Assembly: GCF_019052805.1 (NCBI RefSeq)
Contig: NZ_JAHQRJ010000003.1
Location: 372,001-436,000, forward strand
Origin: Noviherbaspirillum sp. L7-7A
Lineage (GTDB): Bacteria > Pseudomonadota > Gammaproteobacteria > Burkholderiales > Burkholderiaceae_D
Reading direction: 5' to 3'
Length of the DNA: 64,000 bases
This document shows, piece by piece, positions 46,045 through 55,405 of this stretch. Position 1 is the stretch's first letter, and every line of letters begins with the position of its first letter. The translations under genes and the position numbers were made by a program. Under the pieces are notes generated by a model. The model was not told where the DNA came from and did no database searches. It saw nothing but the letters and a program-made list of their open reading frames with translations.

Positions 46045-46700
46045 GTCTTGCCAACCATGTAGCCCAAGCCGCGCACATTGATCACGACCTGCTGCCCGAG
46101 CTTCTTGCGCAGGCCGTGGATGTAGACCTCGATCGCATTGCTTTCGACTTCCCCGGACCAGCCGTACAGCCGCTTCTCCAGCTGCTCGCGCGACAGGATG
46201 GCGCCCGGCCGCAGCACCAGCGCTTCCAGGATCTCCCACTCGCGCGCCGACAGCATCACCTGCTTGCCCGCCAGCTGCACCTGGCGGGTATCGATCTGCA
46301 CCACGACGTCGCCGTTGCGATAGACCCGCTCGAAGCCACCGCGCACCCGGCGCATCAGCGCCTCCAGGCGAGCGATCAGCTCGTCGAGGTCGAACGGCTT
46401 GACCAGGTAGTCGTCGGCGCCGCTGCGCAGGCCATGCACCCTTTCCGCTACGGTGTCGCGCGCGGTCAGCACAAGCACCGGCATCGCATTGCCCTCGGCG
46501 CGCAGCTTGCGCAGGATGTCGACGCCGTCGCGGTAAGGCAGGCCGAGGTCGAGCAGCATCGCGTCATACGGCCGGCTTGCAATGGCCGCCTCGGCCTGCA
46601 TGCCGTCCTTGACCCAGTCCACCGACAGGTTCTCGCCTTCCAGCGCGATCTGGATGCTCTCGCCGATCATCTCATCGTCTTCCACCAAGAGTATCTTCAT
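46041..46700 (-). CDS. OmpR-family response regulator
   Basis: A 219-residue regulator: receiver domain with Asp51 (AMLLDLGLP), the acidic pocket EDD at 7-9 and the Lys in YLVKPFD, then a winged-helix domain (about 125-217, SAREWEILEALVLRPG). It is the first gene of the two-component pair, 82 bases downstream of the efflux pump gene on the same strand, so it probably controls metal efflux together with its partner kinase, in the manner of CusRS or CzcRS. Confidence 0.93.
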   Translation of the reverse strand: MKILLVEDDEMIGESIQIALEGENLSVDWVKDGMQAEAAIASRPYDAMLLDLGLPYRDGVDILRKLRAEGNAMPVLVLTARDTVAERVHGLRSGADDYLVKPFDLDELIARLEALMRRVRGGFERVYRNGDVVVQIDTRQVQLAGKQVMLSAREWEILEALVLRPGAILSREQLEKRLYGWSGEVESNAIEVYIHGLRKKLGQQVVINVRGLGYMVGKT

Positions 46701-46781
46701 TGCCTCCCCCTGCTCCTTCGCTGGCCCGTGCGGCCCGCCATGGCGCTGACATTACCATGGCAACCGCTACCGGCATACGCC

Positions 46782-49700
46782 TTACACGCCGTCGTCGCCC
46801 TTGTGATTGCCGGTATCGTCGAACCACTGGTACAGGGCCGGCAGCACCACCAGCGTCAGCAGCGTCGACGTCACCAGCCCGCCGATCACCACGATGGCCA
46901 GCGGCCGCTGCACTTCCGAGCCCGGCCCGGTGGAGAACAGGAAAGGCACCAGGCCTAACATCGCGACCGTGGCGGTCATCATCACCGGCCTAAAGCGCGA
47001 GGTGGCGCCAAGCTGGGACGCTTCCCGCAGCGGCGTGCCGGCCCGGCGCAGGCTGCGGATATAGGACACCAGCACCACGCCGTTAAGCACCGCAATGCCC
47101 CACAGCGCAATAAAGCCCACCGATGCCGGCACCGACAGGTACTCGCCGGCGATGAACAGCCCGAAGATGCCGCCGATGGAAGCAAACGGCAGCACCATGA
47201 TGATCAGCGTTGCCAGCTTGAGCGAGCCGAACAGCAGGAACAGCAGGAAGAAGATGGCGGCAATCGTCACCGGCACGATGATGGATAGGTGGCCCAGCGC
47301 GCGTTCCATGTTCTGGAACTGGCCGCCCCACTCCAGACGGTAGCCTTCCGGCAGCGCCACCTGCTTTTCCACCGCCGCGCGCAACTCGGCCACGAAGCCA
47401 CCGAGGTCACGGTCCTTCACGTTCACGCCCACCACGATGCGGCGCTGCGCCGCCTCGCGCGAGATCTGCGCCGGGCCGTCATGCACCGTGATGGTGGCGA
47501 CGTTTTCCAGGCGCACCGCCGCGCCGTCGGCGGTAGTGATGAGCTGGGAGCGTATTGCCGCGACATTGTTGCGGAAGGACTCCGGCAGCCGTACCACCGC
47601 ATTGTAGCGGCGGGTGCCTTCATAAATCTCGGTGGCAACTTTGCCGCCGATCGCGGTCTCGATCACGTCATGCACGTCGGCCACGTTGATGCCCAGCCGC
47701 GCAATCGCCTGGCGGTTGATGTCCACCGACAGGTACTGCTGGCCCGCCACCTGCTCGACCCGCAGGTCATAGGCGCCGGCCACACCGCGCGCCACGCGGG
47801 CGATCTCGTCGGCCTTCTTCTTAAGCGTGTCGATGTCCTCGCCGAACACCTTCACGGCCACATCGGAACGCACGCCGGTCACCATTTCATCGACCCGGTC
47901 CGAGATCGGCTGGGCCATCACGATCTGCACGCCCGGCAACTGCAGCAGCTTCTTGCGGATCTCCTCGGCGATGTCGTCCTGGTTCCAGCCGTCGGGCCAT
48001 TCATCGCGCGGCTTCAGGCTGACGATGGGCGTGGACTCGTTCTGGCCCTGCGGATCGGCCGGCGACTCGCCGCGGCCCACCGACGACACCGCCGACTTCA
48101 CGCCCGGCACCGTCATCACCAGGGCCATGGCCTTCTGCTCCATGCGGATCGATTCCTCTAGCGAGATGTTGGGCACACGGTTAATGCCCGGCACCACCGA
48201 TCCTTCCTTCATCTCCGGAATGAAGGCCGTGCCCAGCAGTGGCACCACCGCCAGCGAACCTAGGAACACCACCACCGCGCCGATGAAGGTTTTCTTGGGT
48301 GACTCTAGCGCCGCCCGCAGCAGGGGCAGGTAGGGCTTCTTCATCGCCGCGATCAGCCGGGTGTCGTGCTCGCCGTCGCCAGGCTCAACCTTGAGCAGAT
48401 AGGACGACAGCACCGGCGTCAGGGTCAGCGACAGGAACAGCGAGATGAACAGCGCAATCGCGATGGTATAGGCTAATGGCGCGAACATCTTGCCTTCCAT
48501 GCCCGATAGCGTCATCAGCGGCAGGAACACCAGGATGATGATGCTGATGCCGAAGATCACCGGCGTGGCCACTTCCATCACCGCCGGCAGGATACGCTGC
48601 AGCCGGTTCTGCTGGCCTGCCGGCCGCGCAAGATGGACGTGGGCGTTTTCCACCACCACCGCCGGGCCGTCCACCATCAAGCCGATCGCAATGGCCATGC
48701 CGCCCAGCGACATCAGGTTGGCCGACAGGCCGAAATGATTCATCACGATGAAAGTCAACAGCGGCGTCAGCACCAGCGTGGCTACCACGGCCAGCGACGA
48801 ACGCACGTCGCCCAGAAACAGGAACAGCACCACCACCACCAAAATGACGCCTTCGATCAGCACCTTGATCACGGTGTACAGTGCCGAATCGACCAGTTCC
48901 GAGCGGTCGTAATAAGACACGATGCGCAGGTCGTCGGGCAGCATGCCCTTGTCATTAATTTCCGCCACCCGCTCCTGGATGCGCGACACCACTTCCTTCG
49001 CATTACCGCCGCGCAGCATCATCACCACGCCACCCACCGATTCGGTAACGCCGTTCTTCACCAGCGCGCCGACCCGCACGTCGTGGCCGATCTGCACGTC
49101 TGCCACGTTGCGTATCATTACCGGCACGCCGCCGCTTTCCTTCAGCACGATATTGCGGATGTCCTCGGTGTCCTTGATCAGGCCCAGGCCGCGGATCAGG
49201 TACTGCTCCGCGAATTGCGGCAGCACGCCGCCGCCGGAGTTGGCATTGTTCAGCGCCAGCGAACGGTAGACTTCCTGCAGCGTGATGCCGTAGTGGCGTA
49301 GCCGATCCGGGTTCACCAGCACCTGGTACTGCTTCACGTAGCCGCCCTGGGAATTGATTTCGGCCACGCCCGGTATCGAGCGCAGCAGCGGCCGCACCAC
49401 CCAGTCCTGGGTATTGCGGCGCCGGGTCAGTTCTTCCACCGACAGCGTGCGGTCGCCATCGTCGGCGCGTTCCAGGGTGTACTGATAGACCTCGCCGAGT
49501 CCGGTGGACACCGGCCCCAATATGGGCGTGACATTTTGCGGTAGCCGCTGGCCGATCTCGATCAGGCGCTCCATCACCAGCTGGCGCGCGAAATACACAT
49601 CGGTCTGGTCGGTAAACACCAGCGTGATCAGCGACAGCCCGGCCTTGTTCAGCGAACGGATCTCGGTCATTGCCGGCAAGCCTGTCATCGAGATCTCGAT

Positions 49701-49904
49701 GGGCGCCGTCACCAGCCGTTCCACTTCCTCGGGCGAGCGGCCCGGCGCTTCGGTGGCGATCTGCACCTGCACATTGGTAACGTCAGGGAAGGCATCGACC
49801 GAGAGTTTTCTTGCGGCATTTAGGCCAAAGGCCATCAACACGAATGCCAGCACGACCACGATCAGGCGCTGGTTCAGGGCGCCCTTGATAAGGGATTGGA
49901 TCAT
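46782..49904 (-). CDS. heavy-metal efflux RND pump, CusA/CzcA family
   Basis: A 1040-residue inner-membrane proton-driven pump with the RND layout: 12 membrane segments, two large periplasmic loops (about 33-335 and 560-860), FPDVTNVQVQIATEAPG at the start and GLMVDGPAVVVENAHVH in TM4 where the family has its proton-relay Asp. It forms a tripartite complex with the next two genes. Whether the substrate is Cu/Ag or Co/Zn/Cd cannot be decided; the methionine relay of CusA was not mapped. Confidence 0.93.
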   Translation of the reverse strand: MIQSLIKGALNQRLIVVVLAFVLMAFGLNAARKLSVDAFPDVTNVQVQIATEAPGRSPEEVERLVTAPIEISMTGLPAMTEIRSLNKAGLSLITLVFTDQTDVYFARQLVMERLIEIGQRLPQNVTPILGPVSTGLGEVYQYTLERADDGDRTLSVEELTRRRNTQDWVVRPLLRSIPGVAEINSQGGYVKQYQVLVNPDRLRHYGITLQEVYRSLALNNANSGGGVLPQFAEQYLIRGLGLIKDTEDIRNIVLKESGGVPVMIRNVADVQIGHDVRVGALVKNGVTESVGGVVMMLRGGNAKEVVSRIQERVAEINDKGMLPDDLRIVSYYDRSELVDSALYTVIKVLIEGVILVVVVLFLFLGDVRSSLAVVATLVLTPLLTFIVMNHFGLSANLMSLGGMAIAIGLMVDGPAVVVENAHVHLARPAGQQNRLQRILPAVMEVATPVIFGISIIILVFLPLMTLSGMEGKMFAPLAYTIAIALFISLFLSLTLTPVLSSYLLKVEPGDGEHDTRLIAAMKKPYLPLLRAALESPKKTFIGAVVVFLGSLAVVPLLGTAFIPEMKEGSVVPGINRVPNISLEESIRMEQKAMALVMTVPGVKSAVSSVGRGESPADPQGQNESTPIVSLKPRDEWPDGWNQDDIAEEIRKKLLQLPGVQIVMAQPISDRVDEMVTGVRSDVAVKVFGEDIDTLKKKADEIARVARGVAGAYDLRVEQVAGQQYLSVDINRQAIARLGINVADVHDVIETAIGGKVATEIYEGTRRYNAVVRLPESFRNNVAAIRSQLITTADGAAVRLENVATITVHDGPAQISREAAQRRIVVGVNVKDRDLGGFVAELRAAVEKQVALPEGYRLEWGGQFQNMERALGHLSIIVPVTIAAIFFLLFLLFGSLKLATLIIMVLPFASIGGIFGLFIAGEYLSVPASVGFIALWGIAVLNGVVLVSYIRSLRRAGTPLREASQLGATSRFRPVMMTATVAMLGLVPFLFSTGPGSEVQRPLAIVVIGGLVTSTLLTLVVLPALYQWFDDTGNHKGDDGV

Positions 49905-49911
49905 GGTGGCG

Positions 49912-51114
49912 TCACTCGCTCAGCAGCATGCGCTTGCGTTCATTGTTGAGATGGAAGGCGCCTTCGACCACGACCCGGTCGTCGGGCTGCAGCCCGCTTT
50001 CCACCGGTCGCACGCCGGCGAATTCTGGCCCCAGCTTGACCTTCACCATGCGGAAGCGGCCGTTGCCTTCGTCCTTCAGCACATGGTCTTCATCGCTTTC
50101 CCGCACCACCGCGCCGGCCGGCACCGCCAGCTTGTCCACTGGACGGCTGGCGATCAGCATCGTGGCCAGCATCGCCGGCTTGAGCATGCGCTCGGGGTTG
50201 TCGAGCTCGGTACGCACGGTGACGGTGCGCCGCTCGGCATCGACCGTGGCGCCTACATACACCAGCTTGCCTTCGACGCGCTGGTCGCCCAGCGCTGGCA
50301 CCTCGACCTGCACGCTCTGCCCAACCTTGATGCCATTGATCTGCTGCTCGGGCACCTCGGCCACCACCCAGACCCGCGACAGGTCGGCAATGGTAAATAG
50401 CATGTCCGCCGGCTGGGTCACCTGGCCCAGCGCGACCTTGTGCTCCACCACCACGCCGGGCGCGGTGGCGATGATCTGCGAGGTCGAGTTGATGGTGCCG
50501 CTGTTGCCCAGTGCGCGGATGGCGCCGGCGCTCATGCCTTGCACTCGCAGCTGTTCGGCGGCGGCGCGCTTTTCGGCTTCCGCAATGGCCAGTTCGCTTT
50601 CCCGCTTCTGCAGTTCGGCCGAGCCGATCACGTCGGCCGCCAGCAGTTGCCTGGCACGCTCGACATTGCGCTGGTTCAACCTGGCGCGGGCATCGGCGCT
50701 CAGGTAACTGAGTTGCGAGGTGCCGAGCTCGGTGCTGTTGAGCTGGGCCAGCAGGTCGCCCGCCTTGACGCTTTGACCGCGGGTGACATGCAGCTGGGTC
50801 ACGCGCCCGGTGACGTTGGCGCCGATGCGCGCCACCCGGTATTGGTCGAAGTCGACATGGCCGGCAATGCGCTCGGTCTGGCTGATTGGCACCGTCGTCA
50901 CCGGCTTGACTACCAGCTCGCGCTGCATCTCGGCGCTGGCCGTAACCAGGGTCGGGTCCTTGCGCTGCGCTTGGGCATCCTTGGTCGCGGGGGCCTTTGC
51001 CGTGTCCGCGTCTTTGGAAGAGTCGCATGCGGCAAGCAGCGCCAGCGGCAGCAGCAGCGCGGCGGCGCACAGGCCGGCCCTGCCACGCGCGGTCGGGAAT
51101 GGGAAAGCGTTCAT
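49912..51114 (-). CDS. efflux RND periplasmic adaptor, CusB/CzcB type
   Basis: A 400-residue membrane-fusion protein with a lipoprotein-like signal (LLPLALLAACDSS, lipobox near residue 27) and the usual hairpin, lipoyl and beta-barrel parts: HVDFDQYRVARIGANVTGRV, ATAPGVVVEHKVALGQV, IADLSRVWVVAEVPEQQI. It links the pump to the outer-membrane channel. The gene lies seven bases before the pump gene. Confidence 0.93.
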   Translation of the reverse strand: MNAFPFPTARGRAGLCAAALLLPLALLAACDSSKDADTAKAPATKDAQAQRKDPTLVTASAEMQRELVVKPVTTVPISQTERIAGHVDFDQYRVARIGANVTGRVTQLHVTRGQSVKAGDLLAQLNSTELGTSQLSYLSADARARLNQRNVERARQLLAADVIGSAELQKRESELAIAEAEKRAAAEQLRVQGMSAGAIRALGNSGTINSTSQIIATAPGVVVEHKVALGQVTQPADMLFTIADLSRVWVVAEVPEQQINGIKVGQSVQVEVPALGDQRVEGKLVYVGATVDAERRTVTVRTELDNPERMLKPAMLATMLIASRPVDKLAVPAGAVVRESDEDHVLKDEGNGRFRMVKVKLGPEFAGVRPVESGLQPDDRVVVEGAFHLNNERKRMLLSE

Positions 51115-51119
51115 CGTTG

Positions 51120-52385
51120 TTATTCCTGATTCAGGGTTTGAATATCAATCAGCGCGGCGCGGCGCTCGAAGCGGGCGGAGATCAGCTCGTTGCGGGCGCT
51201 GCGGTAGACCCGCTGCGCATCGAGGTAATCGAGAATACCGCGCTCGCCGAAGCGATACGCCGCTTCCGCCACCCGCAGCGCCGCCTCGGCTTGGCGGATG
51301 ATGCCGGACTCCAGGGCACTGACCTGGTTGCTGCCGATCTGGTATTGCTGGTAGGCGTTGGAGACCTGCTGGCGCAGGTCGAACTCGGCCTGTTCCTGCT
51401 CGAACTGTAGCCGCGACAGCTGGGCGGTGGCTTCGGCCACCGGTCCGCGTCGGCGGTCCCAGATAGGAATGGTGACGGTAACGCCAAAGCGGGTGCTGCG
51501 CACTTCCGGGTCCTCGTCGTAGCCGGCGCGCAGCGTGACAGCCGGCGTGCGCAATGCGCGCTCCAGCCCGAGCTGTTCACGTCCGCGCAGGGTCAGCGCG
51601 CGGGCACGCGCCAGGCCCGCATTGCGCTCCAACACCTGCGTTTCCAACGTGGCCAGCGGCGGCAGTTCGGGCAAGGGTTCGATCTCGGCATTGACGTCGA
51701 AATTCAGTGGTAGCACATTGCCCACACTGTTGCGCAGCGCGGCCTTGGCCTGTTCGACCCGCAGCCGCGCGCTCTGTGCCTGCTTCTGCGCATTGAGCAG
51801 TTCGGCATCGGCCCGGATGATGTCGTAGCGCGGCGCCTCGCCGGTGGACACCCGCACCGAGACCCGTTCCCGCACCTGCTCCGAGGTTTTCAAATCCTGC
51901 TCGGCGGCATCGAGCTCGGACTCCCGCCGCAGCACATCGTAGTAGCGCAGCTTGACCATACGCACCAGCTCCTGCCGTGACAAACGCAGCTGCGCCTGTT
52001 CGGCGGTCAGGCTGGCGGTTGCGGCACTGATGCGGGCATTGCGCTGGCCAGGAAGGTCCAGCCGCTGCGCTAGCGTCACGCCATGGGTATTGCCGGCGAT
52101 GGCGGTAGGAACACGGGCGCGCTGCGAGCCGTTGGCCCATTCCACTTCGGGGTTCGGGTAAGCGCGAGCGGTATCGATGGCGGCGACTGCGCCATTGACG
52201 CCTTCGGCTGCCGCCCGCAGCCTTGGATGCTGCTCCTGCGCCAGTCCGACCAGTTGCGAAAGGGAATACTTCTCCTGTGCCTGGACCGGCGCGCCGATGC
52301 AGAATAGCGCGCCGACGCAGAGCGTCAGCCGCAACAAGGAAGCGACCGCGCGCGGCGCGGCCAGGGATTGATCATTGCCTGACAT
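51120..52385 (-). CDS. TolC-family outer-membrane efflux protein, CusC/CzcC type
   Basis: A 421-residue outer-membrane channel with a signal peptide ending PVQAQ, followed by two OEP repeats (about 40-220 and 230-415) of coiled-coil helices such as AVAAIDTARAYPNPEVEW and EVRSTRFGVTVTIPIWDRR. First gene of the tripartite set. An ATG at 52385 with GGAG ten bases upstream is chosen over a GTG at 52397. Confidence 0.9.
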   Translation of the reverse strand: MSGNDQSLAAPRAVASLLRLTLCVGALFCIGAPVQAQEKYSLSQLVGLAQEQHPRLRAAAEGVNGAVAAIDTARAYPNPEVEWANGSQRARVPTAIAGNTHGVTLAQRLDLPGQRNARISAATASLTAEQAQLRLSRQELVRMVKLRYYDVLRRESELDAAEQDLKTSEQVRERVSVRVSTGEAPRYDIIRADAELLNAQKQAQSARLRVEQAKAALRNSVGNVLPLNFDVNAEIEPLPELPPLATLETQVLERNAGLARARALTLRGREQLGLERALRTPAVTLRAGYDEDPEVRSTRFGVTVTIPIWDRRRGPVAEATAQLSRLQFEQEQAEFDLRQQVSNAYQQYQIGSNQVSALESGIIRQAEAALRVAEAAYRFGERGILDYLDAQRVYRSARNELISARFERRAALIDIQTLNQE

Positions 52386-52753
52386 TGTTGTTGGCACTCC
52401 GTATGCGCTGCCTCTGCAGCCTTGCGAGAAAGGGATGGATGCGCGCCGGCCGCTTGGCGGCGGGCGCGCTCCCGACGCTGCGCATGGTAATGATGGAAAC
52501 TTAGGGGGAACTTAATCCACGGCAGAAGGCGATGTTGCCGCGTTGCGCGGACAGGGTTTTGCTGGAATGGCAGCGTGATCGGCCTGATGCCGCACATCAT
52601 GCGTACCCGACTGCGGGGCAACGGCGCGCCACCATGGGGCGCTGCATAGCGGGTCTGTGCCGGCCGTGAAGCGGTTTTGCGTTGTCAACGACATCTAACA
52701 CGGCACCCGGTAAAGCTAGCTGCCCATCATCCCCGGCAGGCAGCCAGCATCGA
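52386..52753. other. intergenic region upstream of the efflux operon
   Basis: 368 bases, GC-rich, between a small membrane protein gene and the efflux operon on the same strand. It should contain the operon promoter and the regulator's binding site, but no direct repeat of the CusR kind was picked out. Confidence 0.4.
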
Positions 52754-52894
52754 TCAGAATGCCCCTTGAAAAGGCTTCCTACCTATCATGGCGCCATGCA
52801 TGAAGATCATGCCAAGGCTGCCCAGCATGGCAAGCGCCCCTATTGCTGCCAGAAGGATGACCACGCTGCGCACCACGCCTGACCAGACGTTCAT
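52754..52894 (-). CDS. 46-residue Met-rich membrane peptide
   Basis: An ORF with the strong ribosome-binding site AAGGAG eight bases before its ATG at 52894. The product is one membrane helix with six Met among 46 residues (VVILLAAIGALAMLGSLGMI) and the tail HGAMIGRKPFQGAF. It lies on the same strand about 370 bases before the metal efflux operon. A link to metal handling is inferred only from position and Met content. Confidence 0.6.
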   Translation of the reverse strand: MNVWSGVVRSVVILLAAIGALAMLGSLGMIFMHGAMIGRKPFQGAF

Positions 52895-53056
52895 CGCAAG
52901 CTCCTTTCCCCCTGTTAGGCAAGGAATTTGCCACGAAGTGCGCGCGACGTCATGGGTACCGCAGATAGGGCAAAAGCCGGCATGCGCCGGCTTTTGCTGT
53001 TTCAGGCCGGCCGCCCTGCAGGGCGCAGCCGGGTGCTGCTTCGAAGTCGATACTGC

Positions 53057-53359
53057 TTAGCCGCCGAAGTAGGTGTCGTTCACATCGCCGTAATGGCGGA
53101 TGGAAGCAGCACGGATAGCTTCGGCGCGCACGTCCTGGCGGCTGCGGCTGCTGGAAGCGTAGACCGTGTCCTGGCCGTCATGCTGGCGCTGGGCAATCGC
53201 GCCTTCCGAGGCGGCTTGGGCCAGGTCCTGGCGCACTTCGGCGCGGGTGGCGCGGGACTGGAAGCCGGCGTCCGGGGCAACGAATTCGGTCTGCTGGGCA
53301 AAGGCCGAACCGGCGGCGGCGAAGACGGCAACGGCGGTGATAAGGTTCTTGACGTTCAT
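53057..53359 (-). CDS. DUF4148 periplasmic protein
   Basis: A 100-residue protein with a signal peptide (ITAVAVFAAAGSAFAQ) and the DUF4148 pattern RAEVRQDLAQAASEGAI. The start at 53359 is preceded by GGAGAAC. DUF4148 is common and often multi-copy in Burkholderiales; its function is unknown. Confidence 0.88.
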   Translation of the reverse strand: MNVKNLITAVAVFAAAGSAFAQQTEFVAPDAGFQSRATRAEVRQDLAQAASEGAIAQRQHDGQDTVYASSSRSRQDVRAEAIRAASIRHYGDVNDTYFGG

Positions 53360-54041
53360 GGTGTTCTCCAAATGAAGGTTGAGGAAGCGGGCACGGCGGT
53401 CAAGGCATTCAGGAGTCAAGTCTGCCCGTCGGGTCCTGCTTCGGTGAACCGCACCGGCTGGTGCGTTCATCGATGGACACAGTGTACTTATCCCTCTGGT
53501 TGCAATAAACAGCACACGAATCAATGCACCATTTCATTTTTAGGAATAAACGCACTTTTCCACAGCTGGGGTTCAAGTAATTTTCCTGCGGCAGACGGCG
53601 TGTCAAGCACAAACACAACTTATGCCGCCTCAGAGTTATTTTCCAAGGAGCAAAGAGGCCTGGTGACTTAAGTTGCCGTTGAAGTTGCCGTTCAACTTCC
53701 CAATGAGCGCGCCGGGACGGCAATGCAGGAAGCGGATAAGGTGCGGCGTCTGTTCGACTGGAGCGAAGCGGAGCGAGTTTGGCCGCGCCCCGCTTCCTGC
53801 ATTGCCGTCCCGGGCACCCCGCGCAGCGGGCCGCGACCATGGGGTCCGCCTTTTTTGGCAAAGTAAAAAAGAGGAAGTCGCCTGCCGGGGCGAACTCCCG
53901 GCCTGGTCAGGATGCAAGTCCATGCGCAGTGTTCCATCAGCTCAAGGACATGCGTATTGGTACCCCACCCCAAACATGTGCGTATTGGTGCGCCAGGCAT
54001 AACGATGTCACTGTGAAGCAGCATTCAGCACTGACTAGGCC
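53360..54041. other. intergenic stretch with a dispersed-type repeat
   Basis: 682 bases without a credible gene. The left half is AT-rich; the right part holds a large inverted repeat (53712-53813) and two copies of GCGTATTGGT near 53951 and 53979. Confidence 0.55.
53712..53813. repeat. 24-base inverted repeat, REP-like
   Basis: A perfect 24-base arm (53712-53735, beginning CCGGGACGGCAATGCAGG) is repeated inverted at 53790-53813, with 54 bases between that include GAGCGAAGCGGAGCGAG. Such elements, followed by CCTTTTTTGGCAAAG, look like the dispersed intergenic repeats of Burkholderiales genomes. Confidence 0.75.
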
Positions 54042-54899
54042 CTATCCCTCATACTGCCGCCCCCTCTCCAGAATCCCCGCCGTCCCCAGCACTCCATTCA
54101 GCGCATCAAAGTCCAGCATCCGCCCTGCATTCCCCTGGTTGCTGCCAGCGTCGTGCAACTGCTGGAAGTAGGCGTCGAGCGCATGCGCTACCGCCCGCAC
54201 CGTGCCGCCAGGGAAGATCGCCAGACGGTAGCCGATCTCCTGCAGTTCCTGCGCATTCTTCAACGGCGTCTTGCCGCCTTCGACCATGTTGGCCAGCAGC
54301 GGCACCCTGGCGCCAAAGCGCTCGGTGACGATGCGCATCTGCGCCACGTCGCGAACGGCTTCGATGAACAGTACGTCAGCGCCGGCCTCAAGATACATCT
54401 CGGCGCGGTCCAGTGCCGCGTCGAAACCATCAACCGCCACCGCGTCGGTGCGGGCAATGATCAGCGTCTGGTCGGACTCCCGCGCATCCAGCGCCGCCCG
54501 GATCTTGCCAGCCATCTCGCCGGCGCCAATCAGCTGCTTGCCATCCAGATGACCGCAGCGCTTCGGACTGGTCTGGTCCTCCAGCTGAATCGCCGACGCG
54601 CCAGCGCGCTCGAAGCGCCTGACAGTGCGCTGCACGTTCAGGGCATTGCCGAAGCCGGTGTCGGCATCGATGATCACTGGCAGCGCGGTGCGCTCGCGTA
54701 TCGCGGCCATGGTGTCGCAGACCTCGGCGAAGCTGACCAGGCCGATGTCGGGCGCGCCCAGCCGGGTATAGGCAATGCTGGCGCCCGACAGGTACAACGC
54801 CTCGAAGCCTGCGCGCTCGGCCATCAGCGCCGAGAAGGCGTCATAGACGCCGGGCGCGATCAGGATTTGCTGCTGTTGCAGCTGTTGTTTCAGGGTCAT
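54042..54899 (-). CDS. isocitrate lyase/PEP mutase-family lyase (2,3-dimethylmalate lyase-like)
   Basis: A 285-residue lyase of the ICL/PEPM superfamily with IDADTGFGNALN (metal Asp residues), the loop SPKRCGHLDGK with the catalytic Cys, and ARTDAVAVDGFDAAL. Family members cleave methylisocitrate, 2,3-dimethylmalate, or decarboxylate oxaloacetate. The start at 54899 overlaps the small hydratase stop as ATGA. Directly coupled to a two-subunit aconitase-type hydratase, it fits a hydrate-then-cleave sequence such as dimethylmaleate to propanoate and pyruvate. Confidence 0.87.
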   Translation of the reverse strand: MTLKQQLQQQQILIAPGVYDAFSALMAERAGFEALYLSGASIAYTRLGAPDIGLVSFAEVCDTMAAIRERTALPVIIDADTGFGNALNVQRTVRRFERAGASAIQLEDQTSPKRCGHLDGKQLIGAGEMAGKIRAALDARESDQTLIIARTDAVAVDGFDAALDRAEMYLEAGADVLFIEAVRDVAQMRIVTERFGARVPLLANMVEGGKTPLKNAQELQEIGYRLAIFPGGTVRAVAHALDAYFQQLHDAGSNQGNAGRMLDFDALNGVLGTAGILERGRQYEG

Positions 54900-55405
54900 T
54901 CCGTCTTCTCCTTGTCCTTTTGCTGCTGCGCCAGCTGCTTCTTCAGATGCGGCAGCAGTCCGCCGTCTTCCACCATCGCCATCAGAAAGCCGGGGATTGG
55001 CTCGCAAGGCAATGTTAGGCCTTGTTGCGGCAGCAGGATGCGGCCCGCCACCGGGTCGACCGCGATCGCCGCGCCGTCGGGTATGCCGCCGATATCCGGG
55101 CACACCAGCGCCATCAGCCCCAGGTTCAGCGCATTCCGGTAAAAAATGCCGCCGAAGGACTGCGCCAACACGGCGCGGATGCCCAGCGCCTTGAGCGCCT
55201 GCGGCGCCTGCTCGCGTGAGGAGCCGATGCCGAAGTTGCGCCCGGCAACTAGGATGTCGCCTTCGCACACTCCACCGGCAAAGTCCGGGCGCACCGCTTC
55301 CAGGCAGTGCATGGCAAGCTCCGCGATCGGCAGCTTCATGTACTGGCCGGGCGCCATCACGTCGGTATCGACGCCATCGCCGAACTTCCAGACCCGCGCG
55401 CTCAT
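54896..55405 (-). CDS. aconitase-type hydratase small subunit (LeuD-like)
   Basis: A 169-residue swivel-domain subunit: WKFGDGVDTDVMAPGQYMKL, then AGRNFGIGSSREQAPQALK with the substrate-binding GSSRE. It pairs with the large subunit just upstream, overlapping it by ATGA and overlapping the lyase downstream by ATGA. The catabolic context argues against leucine synthesis. Confidence 0.88.
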   Translation of the reverse strand: MSARVWKFGDGVDTDVMAPGQYMKLPIAELAMHCLEAVRPDFAGGVCEGDILVAGRNFGIGSSREQAPQALKALGIRAVLAQSFGGIFYRNALNLGLMALVCPDIGGIPDGAAIAVDPVAGRILLPQQGLTLPCEPIPGFLMAMVEDGGLLPHLKKQLAQQQKDKEKTE

